Shown piece by piece: positions 53,408-62,913 of a stretch of 64,000 nucleotides of DNA. Below the pieces are notes generated by a model. It made no database searches and had not been told where the DNA came from. It was given only the letters and a program-made list of their open reading frames with translations. Position 1 is the stretch's first letter. The number at the start of each line of letters is the position of its first letter. Source of the DNA: G963662905 sp963676725 (GTDB lineage: Bacteria; Bacteroidota; Bacteroidia; Bacteroidales; WRLA01); the NCBI GenBank assembly GCA_963676725.1, contig OY781463.1:1178001-1242000 (forward strand), in the 5' to 3' direction. Made by a program: the position numbers and the translations under genes.

Positions 53408-55174
53408 TTAATTCTTACTAACTGCTATTTCTTTATTTACTGAAACTATATCTTTTTCAATTTTATGAATCTTATTAATCAACTGATTAAGGTTTCTATT
53501 GTTACTAACTATTTCAGATTCCATCCTTTCTACTTTCTTTTTTTTGAATGCAATTAGTATCCTTTCTACTTCCTCCGTGATTTTTTTCTTGATTATTAGT
53601 TGGTTAGATAATATTTGTTGATTTTCTAAAATTTCTTTTTCAAACTCATTTTTTTTCACTGAAAAATCAAACAGAAATAATTTAGTGTCTGAAAATTGTA
53701 ATCTATCTAATTCAAACTGTGAATAAATAGGTTTTAATTCAGTTTCAGCAAAAAGGCTTTGTACATCAGCCTTTTCAATAATGAGTAGATCAGTATAATT
53801 ATTGGCTATATAATCCCAATGAATATCTTTATTTAGACTTTGATAAATAACACCTGAAACATCAACCGTATCTAACTTATTAATAGAGTCAATCATTTTA
53901 GTTAAAACGTCGTTTCTGTTGTTTAAATTAGTTTCGCTTTGAGAAATTGTCATCAATTGATCTTTAAACTTCTCTTCGATGTTGTCTAGCACTTCATCGT
54001 CATTATAAAATGGTCTGAGATAATTTAATTCACTTGAGAAATACGTAACTGTTTCTTTGATGTATTTTTCTATTTCACGTAAAAATTCTTTCTCTTTATC
54101 AATTTTACGATCCAATTCTTTTCTTTTAGAGTCCAGTTCATTTCTTTCTGATATTACATTTTTTAATTCAGTGATTAAAGATTTTAATGTAATATCTAGG
54201 TTGTTAAGTATCTCTCTTTTACGCTGTTCTTTGATTCGGTTTATTCTTTGTTCTTCTCGTAATTTAGCTTCTTCTTCTTTGATTTCTAGCAATACATCAT
54301 CTTTTTGCTTCCGTGAATCATGATAGTAAATGCAATAACTATTTTTATCAAATTTTAACTGGGAAAGAGTTACGTATGAATAATTCCATTCCTCGCATAA
54401 TTCTAATTCGCAATTTGAGTATACTTTATAATAGCACTTTAATATTAGGTCATTTGATTTTTTTGATAGTTCATATGTTTCCAAATTGAAGACAAAGGCA
54501 TTTTGGTTATTCGTATAGATTACGTCATTGTAAGTCAATTTCCTAATATCATCGTTGACGCTAAATACATGAAAAATCCAAAAAATAAAAATCTTTTGTT
54601 CCTTGTAAAAATGTTGTCTTCTTGTTATTACATCAAGCCATGTTGTTGATAACTGCAATTCAATAGCAATTCTATTTTTAAAGTGAAATGCATTAATATC
54701 CGGTTTTTTCCATTCAGCAATTACATTATCTTTTATTACTTTCTCAACCTCTACTTTTGAGACTTCGCCAATTGTATTCTCATTTCTTCTAAGTGATTCT
54801 GCTATTTTTTCTTTTAAAGTCCGATGTAATAGGCTTTCCTTTACACCATTGTATTTTATTCTGTTTACCTCTTCCTTTGAGAATTTGTTCTTGGTTTTAA
54901 TATGGCATTCTTCGCTGTCCTTTAGATGTGCGAAATGGAAAATTTCAGATTTACTCTTTACTGTCTTTGATATTCCTCCTCTAATTCTCACCTTTTGCTT
55001 ACAGTAGTAGCAAACAAACAAGGGATCTCGGTATCCTTCAATTGCTTTTTGAAGTTCCGAGCGATAAATAGATAATTCCTCAAGTGATTTTTTAAAGAAT
55101 TCATCTGCATTAATATATTCACCAGTTTCCCAATTTAACACTTCATTTATTGTCCGTTTTGGTTGTTTATTCAT
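53408..55174 (-). CDS. DUF6035/CoiA-like putative nuclease with coiled coil
   Basis: 588 aa. The N-terminal metal-site pattern is CYYCKQKVRIRG (Cys55, Cys58) plus IFHFAHLKDSEECHIK (His80, His83, Cys90), as in CoiA-type proteins. A PD-(D/E)xK-like core follows: WKKPDINAFHF (Asp159) and RIAIELQLSTTW (Glu172, Gln174), preceded by a helix resembling VKESLLHRTLKEKIAESL. The rest is a long coiled coil (about 290-430 and 510-580). It has no signal peptide. The family is often annotated DUF6035. It lies alone in an accessory region and is more AT-rich than its neighbours. A defence or DNA-uptake role is possible but unproven. Confidence 0.75.
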   Translation of the reverse strand: MNKQPKRTINEVLNWETGEYINADEFFKKSLEELSIYRSELQKAIEGYRDPLFVCYYCKQKVRIRGGISKTVKSKSEIFHFAHLKDSEECHIKTKNKFSKEEVNRIKYNGVKESLLHRTLKEKIAESLRRNENTIGEVSKVEVEKVIKDNVIAEWKKPDINAFHFKNRIAIELQLSTTWLDVITRRQHFYKEQKIFIFWIFHVFSVNDDIRKLTYNDVIYTNNQNAFVFNLETYELSKKSNDLILKCYYKVYSNCELELCEEWNYSYVTLSQLKFDKNSYCIYYHDSRKQKDDVLLEIKEEEAKLREEQRINRIKEQRKREILNNLDITLKSLITELKNVISERNELDSKRKELDRKIDKEKEFLREIEKYIKETVTYFSSELNYLRPFYNDDEVLDNIEEKFKDQLMTISQSETNLNNRNDVLTKMIDSINKLDTVDVSGVIYQSLNKDIHWDYIANNYTDLLIIEKADVQSLFAETELKPIYSQFELDRLQFSDTKLFLFDFSVKKNEFEKEILENQQILSNQLIIKKKITEEVERILIAFKKKKVERMESEIVSNNRNLNQLINKIHKIEKDIVSVNKEIAVSKN

Positions 55175-55679
55175 TTTAATTTTAAAGTATGATTCTTTTT
55201 AAACTAGTTGCAAACGTTCTTGTAAGTGCACCAATGCATTTATCCCCTGATCACCCAAATCCCAAACTCACATCATCAGCGCTCATATGCTGCGTGCCTT
55301 CAGACTTTATATAGGATCGTACATTCAATATGCCTGTTTTAAGCTTCAAATGTAGTAAATAATTCTACAATTTTGAAATAAATCACCAACTTATATTTTT
55401 AAGTCTTTTGATAAATCTCCGAAAACATAGGCAGAATCAGCTGTTCATGCTTTAAGCAGCGGACATATTATTTCCTGAATAATTATCGGAATGTTAATTT
55501 TTCGCTAAATCAACTGTTTTTAATACAGTATATATCATAAAACCCCATCGCAATTCGTTTCTTCTCTGTATTTTTGCCGATTGGTTCAAGCTGCATCGCG
55601 AAAAGCAGCTGAAACACATCAAACGTTCTGGCAGAACATAACATATTGTTTTTATTAAGACTGTGAAAGAGAGAGATTT
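55175..55679. other. 505-nt gap with leader of the PPi-PEPCK gene
   Basis: No credible gene. Contains an exact -7 element TATTTTTG (55569-55576) without a good -33 box. Its predicted leader would hold two hairpins: AGCTGC (55589-55594) / GCAGCT (55605-55610) and GTTCTG-G-CAGAAC (55625-55637). Confidence 0.45.
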
Positions 55680-58600
55680 ATGAGCAAAGGAACAGCAAAT
55701 CAAACAAAACCAAGCAAGAAGGACAGAAAGGATATGATTCAGTATATCAACCTTCAGCTTGCATCAATGGGTCAGGCGCATTTCAGTGATGAGAATGATG
55801 CCAAAACCAAATTTTCTAATGAAAAATTTCTTAGCCTCACCGGTGATTTTATTAATAGCTTTCGAGAAAAATCAAGAATATTATCGGATCATTTGAATCC
55901 GGCAGATGCTCGTATTCAGAATTTTATTAATGATTACCTGAGTGATATCGAATTTAAGGACAGCCTGCAACTTCCTTCAAATACATTTATACTCAGCAGT
56001 CCCGGACTAGCAAGGGAGTTGAGCCTGCCACCGGACAGCGATGAATTTAGTAATGAATTTGTAAGCACCTATCGTGTAAAACAGGGCATACTCAATAACC
56101 CTGCCCACGACAAACGCACAACTAAAGGCACTTTTCATATTGTACGGGGCGGTTTGCCGGTGCCTCCGGATAAGAAAGAAGTGCCCAAAAAAGTGTTCGC
56201 ACATTTGCTCCATTCTGCATTAAATCCGGGAACAGAGCTTCAAAGATTGCCATTTACAGCAAACCAAACGGACAAAGCTCATCTCATGGTTTCCCTTCTG
56301 ATGCGCCCTATCGTTTGTCCTGAAGTGAAAGGCATTAGCAGCCGCAAATCAATGGAAATCCGCTTCTTCGTTCCGGGTAGCCTGGTGAGTAATCTCGATT
56401 TTGTAGAAAATATCTTTGGGAATGCCGGCGATCCAAACCTGGCAGAAAATGATGCAGCATTGGATATTGATCACTGGACAGGACATACCGGATGCATCAT
56501 TCTTGCCCCACAACTTCTGCAATTAAAAAAGAAAGATATTGGCCTGCCTCATTATGACGATGCTTCGGAGCGTCAAAAACGCGATGGCATGTTCTGGAAA
56601 GATGCCGATGAGCTTTATAATGATGGGGGTGCATTTAAAATCAGCTGCCGCGATGAACGGGGCATAGTTATTACCCTGCTTGCCGATAATTATTTTGGCT
56701 ACTCCAAAAAAGAAATCAAAACGCAGATCAGTTATTCTGCCAATCTCTTTGGAAATGCCGAGGAAGAACATTCGGGCGGCGCCATAGCTTTCCCTCGCAA
56801 TAATATGATGGATAAGGTTTATGGCCATGTATTTTCATCAAAATTTGATAAAAAATATACCTTTAAAAAGGTGGTTGGCTTGCTCGAAGAACAGATAACT
56901 GTACTTCCTGAAGGATATGCGATCGATAAAAAATACCCAAATGTGGTCTACATCCCTGAACATGCGGATATCAATATGGATGATTCTACGATCAGTTGGA
57001 CCATGAGCAATGGCAAATTGCATACAATCAGGCTTTTTCCGCATAAAACCTATATTCATCCTACGGGTCATAAATTCAATTTGCTGAAGCATCCGAAACA
57101 GCCTTTATGGCGTATTGTGCATACACATGCCGAAGGAATTTTTTGCCATAAGCCCTGTACGGTTTCCGGCGGCGGCAAATCAGAGATTTCCAAGTCAATG
57201 GAAAATGCCATTAAATACGGCACCTTCCAAATTCAAAATTTGGAGCATGATTTTAAAATGGCCGATGAACTGATTTTGCGTGATTATTCCAACCGCTGGA
57301 AGAATATCCGCCCCGGTGCTGAGCCATCAAGATCCTTGCTTAGCCCAAAACGTACTTTGGGTTCTGCCGTGAAATTGCTCACGCCTTCGGATCAATACAG
57401 CGATGAATACAATGCTTTTCTCGAAGGAATTCCGCCACATATCCGCTCATTGGTATTATATATCAAGAGATTATATCGTGGAAAAGATGAGTTTACACAC
57501 CGTTGGAGAGACGATATGTCTGTAGCCATTTTAAACGGACGCAATGGAAATACTTTACTCTTTAAAAACGAGCAGATTATAGCAAGTTATGTGCGTATTG
57601 GTTTCAATAAAAAAGGCGATTGGTTGCTGCACAAATTGCGTTCCGATATACTTCCGGCGCATAAAATTCAGATGGAAGACGATATCTCTGCCAGCGTTAC
57701 GATTGCGGCAAAACGCCTGAAAAACCTGAATCCTGATTTTTCAAATAAAAGTGTAAAAATTGTCGACAATTGCGAGAGTTATCTTTTCCAAAGACCTGAT
57801 GAAGCAATTTATAGGGGCTATGATGCTGATGCTGAATCAGATATTGTGCAAAACAATACCTTTCTGACGAATTACGCGCCCCTAAACAAGAAGGATGCTG
57901 TTGATATACTCGAGGATACGATGAATTTCGAGAAGTATACACAGCCCGTAAAAGCACTGATTTCGGAAGTTGTGGAGCGTGATGCTGATGGCTATTTTGT
58001 AACACCATCCCATCCAAGGATAGTGGATGGAGAACCAACAAAAAACCCGCGTTATTTGCAGCGCAATATCTATAAGCAAGAACGCGAAGACACCTGGGTG
58101 GCTGAAACCGGAATCAGGTTGGCACGGCAAATCCCTGCTAATGAACCTGTTTTTTATCCTGTAAACGCTGTTTTACCGGGTAGAAGAAATAACCCTTCCG
58201 ATAAAAAAGCAGGCATTCGTGCACTGAGTGTGTATAATCCTATCCATTATCAGGAACTCCCTGAATTATTTATGGATTTCATTTGCAGCCTTACAGGCAA
58301 ATCACCTTCAACAACTGGTGCCGGCTCGGAAGGAGCCCTGACAAAAGGCCCTTTTAATATGCTCACGGCAACCACCGACCTGAACAATGCTTTATTGTCG
58401 TATATACTTACCGGCTATGATGGCTATAGTACTGCCGCCGGTTATATTGGTTCCGAAAACCGTTTCGACCACGATATCAGTATATTAGTTCCGGAAATAT
58501 GGGCAAGGCTCGATCAAGATGACCGCGATCCTCATTCGTTGATTGAAGATGGTTGCCTTGAAAAACTGGAAGATTTTGAGCATAATGGGCAAAAAGTCCT

Positions 58601-59162
58601 TGCCAGTCGTTTGGGTTTCAGGATTACCGAAAAATTTGCTTTCCGCTGCATGAACCGCGTTTTTGATGAGCCTTTGGCTGTTTTTAATGAGCGTATGTTG
58701 AAACCGGAGCTTCAGTCGATGGACGATTTTGTTGATGGGATCAATAATATAACGGAAGCTCAGAAAAAAGTTGCGCTGGCATATTTTGAGGATGGAAGTA
58801 TTGATGCCGCCATTCCTCCTTTACAAATCCTTTTGCATATCATGGCCTACGGACATTTTGAAGGGAAGGACATCAGTGATCCTAAATTGCGTGCATATTT
58901 TGACCGGGATTATGTTGTTACTAGTAAATGGTATAAAGAACGTCTGAAGCGGAAGCAAGAAAGAGATATTGCTTTTCACCAAAGTCAGATTACTTATCTG
59001 AATGCATTTATGACCAACCCGGCCAATCAGTCCTTGATGAAACCAATGAATATTGAAGGTCGTTTGCAAAAAGCCCGCGGAATGCATGCATATGCCAGCT
59101 CTGAGCAATACCTAAAAGATTTGAATGGTAGTATTGGACTTGATCCGCTATATAGAAACTAA
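55680..59162 (+). CDS. Probable PPi-type phosphoenolpyruvate carboxykinase
   Basis: 1160 aa, cytoplasmic, no signal. The size and several segments match my memory of the PPi-dependent PEPCK family of Propionibacterium and Entamoeba: FFVPGSLVSNLDFVENIFGN, NDAALDIDHWTGHTGCIILA, and YSANLFGNAEEEHSGGAIAF. A P-loop-like SGGGKSEISKS centres on Lys500, in the region where the kinase domain binds phosphate. Such enzymes interconvert oxaloacetate plus PPi with PEP, CO2 and Pi, joining the C3 and C4 pools in fermenters. I cannot confirm the family by search. It has its own promoter-like leader and a strong terminator. Confidence 0.68.
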   Translation: MSKGTANQTKPSKKDRKDMIQYINLQLASMGQAHFSDENDAKTKFSNEKFLSLTGDFINSFREKSRILSDHLNPADARIQNFINDYLSDIEFKDSLQLPSNTFILSSPGLARELSLPPDSDEFSNEFVSTYRVKQGILNNPAHDKRTTKGTFHIVRGGLPVPPDKKEVPKKVFAHLLHSALNPGTELQRLPFTANQTDKAHLMVSLLMRPIVCPEVKGISSRKSMEIRFFVPGSLVSNLDFVENIFGNAGDPNLAENDAALDIDHWTGHTGCIILAPQLLQLKKKDIGLPHYDDASERQKRDGMFWKDADELYNDGGAFKISCRDERGIVITLLADNYFGYSKKEIKTQISYSANLFGNAEEEHSGGAIAFPRNNMMDKVYGHVFSSKFDKKYTFKKVVGLLEEQITVLPEGYAIDKKYPNVVYIPEHADINMDDSTISWTMSNGKLHTIRLFPHKTYIHPTGHKFNLLKHPKQPLWRIVHTHAEGIFCHKPCTVSGGGKSEISKSMENAIKYGTFQIQNLEHDFKMADELILRDYSNRWKNIRPGAEPSRSLLSPKRTLGSAVKLLTPSDQYSDEYNAFLEGIPPHIRSLVLYIKRLYRGKDEFTHRWRDDMSVAILNGRNGNTLLFKNEQIIASYVRIGFNKKGDWLLHKLRSDILPAHKIQMEDDISASVTIAAKRLKNLNPDFSNKSVKIVDNCESYLFQRPDEAIYRGYDADAESDIVQNNTFLTNYAPLNKKDAVDILEDTMNFEKYTQPVKALISEVVERDADGYFVTPSHPRIVDGEPTKNPRYLQRNIYKQEREDTWVAETGIRLARQIPANEPVFYPVNAVLPGRRNNPSDKKAGIRALSVYNPIHYQELPELFMDFICSLTGKSPSTTGAGSEGALTKGPFNMLTATTDLNNALLSYILTGYDGYSTAAGYIGSENRFDHDISILVPEIWARLDQDDRDPHSLIEDGCLEKLEDFEHNGQKVLASRLGFRITEKFAFRCMNRVFDEPLAVFNERMLKPELQSMDDFVDGINNITEAQKKVALAYFEDGSIDAAIPPLQILLHIMAYGHFEGKDISDPKLRAYFDRDYVVTSKWYKERLKRKQERDIAFHQSQITYLNAFMTNPANQSLMKPMNIEGRLQKARGMHAYASSEQYLKDLNGSIGLDPLYRN

Positions 59163-59203
59163 AGGAGGCCTGCAGAGTTTTATACATAGGCCAGTGTAAA
59201 TCC

Positions 59204-59243
59204 CAAAGTCTCATTCTGATTTCGGAATGAGGCTTTGTTTTTT
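59204..59243 (+). terminator. Terminator of the 55680-59162 gene
   Basis: 13-bp stem (CAAAGTCTCATTC at 59204-59216, GAATGAGGCTTTG at 59225-59237) with one G-U pair, an 8-nt loop and six T. Confidence 0.93.
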
Positions 59244-59367
59244 GCTTTGGGATTCCTTTTTTGCAATACAACGAATCGCTTGAATATTTGGAATTGACCC
59301 ATCTCTTTTCTTTCCACAGAATACTGTGTAAAAATGAAAAAGTAGAGGTCAGTTTCTATGGGAAGTA

Positions 59368-60138
59368 TTAAAAATATCTTTTTATTAGACGGAGTTTATG
59401 CGTGTATCGTCCCAATTCTTCATTAAAAATCCCCTGATGATCAAGTTTGTCGGAGCGCACACAGCCTGAAGCGTGGATGATGGTGTTATTGGATGCCACA
59501 ATGCCCACATGCGTAATAATTCCTTCCTCATTATCAAAAAATGCCAGATCGCCTGCTTCTGCCTCTCCGATAAAACTTAAGGTATTTCCTTCTGTTACTT
59601 GTAAAGATGCGTCTCTGGGCAATTTAATCCCATGAAGTTTATAGATTAATTGTGTAAAACCGGAGCAATCAAAACCGAGGCAGCTTTTTCCTCCCCAAAG
59701 ATAAGGGGCATTATGGAAATTTGCAGCCATTGCCTCAATACTCTCTCCCTTTGCAGCTGATATCTTGCTAAAGTCCTCATTGCGATATGATATTTTCAGC
59801 AGACTGCCTTCATTCTGTTCAGTAGGAATGCAGCTGCCAAAAGGAATGAAATCAATGGCATTATTATCCAGTTGAATTCTTTGCAGCGCTTTATTGGCAT
59901 AGATCATCCCATCCGTCCAGCGCAAATTTTGATAGAGCACTTCATCAATTATCATAAATTGTTTTGTGTCCACCCAGCCTGAATAGCGGTCATACTCTAA
60001 ACGGATCAATGACCATTTGTCCCTTTTTTCCAGAATTTCAAATACTTCCCCAAACAATACCTGACTAATCATCTCTGAACGATCCTCATCATCAAGTCTT
60101 AATGGTATAAGCGGTAAGTGAGCAAATCCATATTCCAT
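59368..60138 (-). CDS. NlpC/P60 (C40) cell-wall peptidase with SH3-like domains
   Basis: 256 aa. Two SH3-like segments (about 1-110, e.g. SGWVDTKQFMII) precede the C40 domain: catalytic Cys in GFDCSGFTQLIYK, His in ITHVGIV and the third residue in IIHASG. It cleaves gamma-D-Glu to diamino acid bonds in peptidoglycan fragments. No signal peptide is visible, which suggests a cytoplasmic recycling role as for related YkfC-type enzymes. It is convergent with the preceding gene. Confidence 0.9.
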   Translation of the reverse strand: MEYGFAHLPLIPLRLDDEDRSEMISQVLFGEVFEILEKRDKWSLIRLEYDRYSGWVDTKQFMIIDEVLYQNLRWTDGMIYANKALQRIQLDNNAIDFIPFGSCIPTEQNEGSLLKISYRNEDFSKISAAKGESIEAMAANFHNAPYLWGGKSCLGFDCSGFTQLIYKLHGIKLPRDASLQVTEGNTLSFIGEAEAGDLAFFDNEEGIITHVGIVASNNTIIHASGCVRSDKLDHQGIFNEELGRYTHKLRLIKRYF

Positions 60139-60546
60139 AAGTGCTGTTTTTTTTGGTAATCATGCATTTGACTGGTAAAAATAGTGATATTTTTTGAGGC
60201 TTCATAAAAAAAATTAAATCATTGTTCTGTTTTGCTTTCTATGCCCTTCCTATGGCTTATATATCGTTCTTTTTCCTATATTTGTTGTTCACGATGCCTT
60301 TTTAGGCTTTTTATACCCCAAAGCGGATCAATGCTCGCGTTGATGATTTTTTTGTTAAAGCCCAAAATGAGTTTCTAAAAGTTCTTATTATGATCAGTAT
60401 TCTGAACAAGCATCATTTTTGACACATCGTGTATTAAACCCAATAAACGGCTGTGCTCTTATGCTTGCAGAGAGTGCTTGCTGTCGTTTTCTTTTTCTAA
60501 ATTAATGATTATCATCTTTTTAATATAATAATTAAATATCATTAAA
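60139..60546. other. 408-nt gap with leader of the sugar symporter
   Basis: No gene. An exact -7 element TATATTTG lies at 60277-60284, without a matching -33 box, and would give a leader of about 260 nt. No known riboswitch recognised. Confidence 0.4.
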
Positions 60547-61992
60547 ATGGGTAAAAAAACCAATAAACAGGTGTATTTCGTGGCTGCTATTGCTGCTTTT
60601 GGAGGTTTATTATTTGGCTATGATTCGGGTGTTATCTCGGGGGCTTTATTGCTGATTAAGTCGCAATTTGTAACACCGGGGGCTCACGAAATGAGTGCAT
60701 CTTTGCAAGAATGGGTTGTGAGTGTGGTTCTTATCGGTGCAATGGCCGGAGCCATACTTAGTGGGAAACTCGCCGATCGTTTTGGGCGCAAGAAGATCAT
60801 CATCTGGACCTCCATAGTGTTTATCTTGGGTTCCGTTTTATCTGGTTTGGCGCCAAATGTACACTTCATTATTGTTGGTAGGGTCATTATTGGCCTTGCA
60901 ATTGGTGTTGCATCATTTACCGTACCATTATATATTTCAGAAATATCGCCGAAGAAAATCAGGGGCGCATTGGTTTCCCTCAACCAATTGGCCATAACCA
61001 TCGGCATCTTTGTTTCCTATCTTGTTGATCTTGGCTTTGCGGAAACGCATGAAGGCTGGCGATGGATGTTTATCGTCGGTGTTATTCCCGCTTTTGTGCT
61101 GGGAATCGGTATGCTTTATCTAAGCGACACACCAAGATGGCTGCTAAGCAAGGGGAAAGAAAAGGAAGCTGAAGAGGCAATTAAGAGTACCATTTCTGAT
61201 CCCGAAGAAGCGAAAAAGGAAATTGCTGATATTAAGAGGGTACTGCTTCAAGATAAGGCCAGTAAAGGTGCGTTTGCCGAGCTGTTGAAACCCTGGCTTA
61301 GGCCGGCATTGTTTATCGGGATCAGCCTGATGTTTTTTCAACAGTTTACGGGCATCAATACCGTTGTATATTACGCACCAACAATTTTTCAAATTGCAGG
61401 ATTTGAAGGGGCATTCGCTCCAATTCTAGCGACAAGCCTGATTGGAATAGTGAATATATTAATGACCGTTGTTGCAATTTATCTGCTCGATCTCTGGGGA
61501 AGAAAACCATTAACCTATCTGGGCCTTGCCGGGATGGTGTTTTCATTAACAGTACTTGGAATCGCATTTAATCAGGCCGAAGCTCTTGGCGATTCGCTAA
61601 AATGGATTTCCATTACCAGTATTGCTATCTACATAGCGTTTTTTGCCATAAGCTTGGGGCCTATCGCATGGCTGATTATGTCGGAGATTTATCCTCTAAA
61701 GGTTCGAGGGGTTGCGATGAGTATTGCAACTTTTTGTAATTGGCTGTTTAATTTTATTGTAGCCAAAACCTTCCTCAGCCTTACAGCAGCATTAACCATA
61801 CCCGGAACAGAAATCACCGGTGCAAATGGTCAAGCCGGGCCAAATCCCGCAGGTGTTTTTTGGTTGTTTGCAGGCATCGGTATTTTAGGATTGGTATTCA
61901 CATATTTCTTTATGCCGGAGACAAAAGGCCATACCCTCGAAGAAATCGAACAACATTGGGCCGATGGCAATGTGCCTCGAATGTTGAAGTAA
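60547..61992 (+). CDS. Sugar/H+ symporter, MFS sugar porter family (XylE/AraE-like)
   Basis: 481 aa with 12 predicted helices. Sugar-porter signatures: GGLLFGYDSGVISGA in helix 1, GKLADRFGRKKI between helices 2 and 3, RWMFIVGVIPA, PDTPRWLL-like SDTPRWLLSKGKEKEA, QQFTGINTVVYYAPTIF in helix 7, LLDLWGRKPL, and PETKGHTLEEIEQHW at the C-terminus. The helix-7 residues match XylE/GLUT-type pores. Its substrate is probably xylose, arabinose, galactose or glucose. The pairing with a GH53 galactanase elsewhere in the window is suggestive of galactose only. Confidence 0.93.
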   Translation: MGKKTNKQVYFVAAIAAFGGLLFGYDSGVISGALLLIKSQFVTPGAHEMSASLQEWVVSVVLIGAMAGAILSGKLADRFGRKKIIIWTSIVFILGSVLSGLAPNVHFIIVGRVIIGLAIGVASFTVPLYISEISPKKIRGALVSLNQLAITIGIFVSYLVDLGFAETHEGWRWMFIVGVIPAFVLGIGMLYLSDTPRWLLSKGKEKEAEEAIKSTISDPEEAKKEIADIKRVLLQDKASKGAFAELLKPWLRPALFIGISLMFFQQFTGINTVVYYAPTIFQIAGFEGAFAPILATSLIGIVNILMTVVAIYLLDLWGRKPLTYLGLAGMVFSLTVLGIAFNQAEALGDSLKWISITSIAIYIAFFAISLGPIAWLIMSEIYPLKVRGVAMSIATFCNWLFNFIVAKTFLSLTAALTIPGTEITGANGQAGPNPAGVFWLFAGIGILGLVFTYFFMPETKGHTLEEIEQHWADGNVPRMLK

Positions 61993-62014
61993 AATTAAAC
62001 CATAGTAATAAAAA

Positions 62015-62046
62015 AGCCCGGATTTTTTGAAATTCGGGCTTTTTTT
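62015..62046 (+). terminator. Terminator of the sugar symporter gene
   Basis: 11-bp stem (62015-62025 with 62030-62040, core AGCCCG/CGGGCT, one G-U), 4-nt loop, six T. Confidence 0.9.
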
Positions 62047-62781
62047 CTGAGATGGCAGTTGATGATGGGTATTGCATTAATGCAGGGGAAGGGGTTGGTT
62101 AGTAGTGGTTTGGGGATCGTTTTCCTAAATTTCTAATTGCAAGGCATTATATGCAACAATTAAGAGAAATAAATTTTCTATTATAAAAATTTGTTTCTCA
62201 ATATTATTGTTCCTACATTTACAGTTCTTAAAACCAAAGAAACCAAAAATCATTTTTCCCCTAGGTGCTTTTTTGCTCAGGAGCGCTTACAGGGATGACG
62301 TTCTTTAAAGAAATTGTGCTCGATGCACATGCTATTCTTGTATGGGATTTACAGTACTAACTGTTTCAATATTCAAATTGAAGCAGTAAATAAACTGATT
62401 GACCGTAATTTTATAATGTGCTTTTGGCTCCCTACTTATACGACTGATAAGAAAGGAAATAGCTCACAATTTCTAATAAGGAAGAAATAAAATAAGGCTG
62501 TCAATACAGTCTGATAGGACATATTGTTTTTCAAATGGAGCAAAAATGATTTTTCTACACAAGCCTATAATGCAATTTATAAGCAGCTGTTGTCCCCGCA
62601 ATAGCATGAATGACTTATTATGCCGATATAATTTTAGGGAGTTTGAAAGTTGGGAGAATGGGAAGGGGTATAAAAAAATCAATGGCAAACAATGGGCAAT
62701 AATTCTTTATGTATTGACAACTTGGCTTGATTCAATGAGAAGATCTTTGGCAAATTATATTAAATTTTCATGTTTGGTGCA
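62047..62781. other. 735-nt gap before the tracrRNA candidate
   Basis: AT-rich. Short open frames on both strands (such as plus 62546-62851) overlap the tracrRNA candidate and lack any recognisable pattern. I see no gene, repeat array or transposon end. Confidence 0.5.
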
Positions 62782-62876
62782 TAAAACAACGAACCTCATT
62801 AACAATAATGCTAATGAGGCTCTGTATTTTAACCTTCGGTACACTTGCTAGGCAAGGCCCTTATTGTGATTTGATG
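62782..62876 (-). ncRNA. Candidate tracrRNA of the type II-C CRISPR-Cas9 locus
   Basis: About 95 nt, divergent from cas9. On the minus strand the predicted 5' end reads ACATCAAATCACAATAAGG. CAAATCACAAT is the complement of the ATTGTGATTTG start common in Bacteroidetes II-C repeats, and ACAATAAGG-CC is the conserved anti-repeat/nexus junction also seen in Neisseria tracrRNA. Next is a nexus hairpin CTTGC-CTA-GCAAG (62856-62844). Last comes a terminal hairpin of about 11 bp (core CCTCATTA/TAATGAGG, 62794-62801 and 62812-62819, extended outward) followed by CGTTGTTTTAT. An exact promoter lies immediately upstream. No array is visible here to confirm pairing. Confidence 0.78.
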
Positions 62877-62881
62877 TGAGG

Positions 62882-62913
62882 CAAATATATAAAAAAATAA
62901 TTAAATGAGCAAA
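62882..62913 (-). promoter_or_regulatory. Promoter of the tracrRNA, overlapping the cas9 start
   Basis: Minus-strand TTTG (62913-62910), N20, TATATTTG (62889-62882). Both boxes are exact. The -33 box lies in codons 2-3 of cas9. Confidence 0.8.

Noticed and set aside
51310..55174. Integron cassette array
   Set aside because: Gene orientation and related repeats fit, but I find no integrase and no clear attC core sites (RYYYAAC/GTTRRRY pairs with symmetric arms). The idea is only noted in a finding.
55494..55703. 69-codon minus-strand ORF over the PPi-PEPCK leader
   Set aside because: No family pattern; it overlaps the start of the large plus-strand gene and its promoter-like region.
62546..62851. 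101-codon plus-strand ORF before cas9
   Set aside because: It overlaps the tracrRNA candidate antisense, has no family pattern and no promoter.
62041..62904. CRISPR array upstream of cas9
   Set aside because: No regularly spaced repeat is present. Only one short ATTGTGATTTG segment occurs and it belongs to the tracrRNA candidate.
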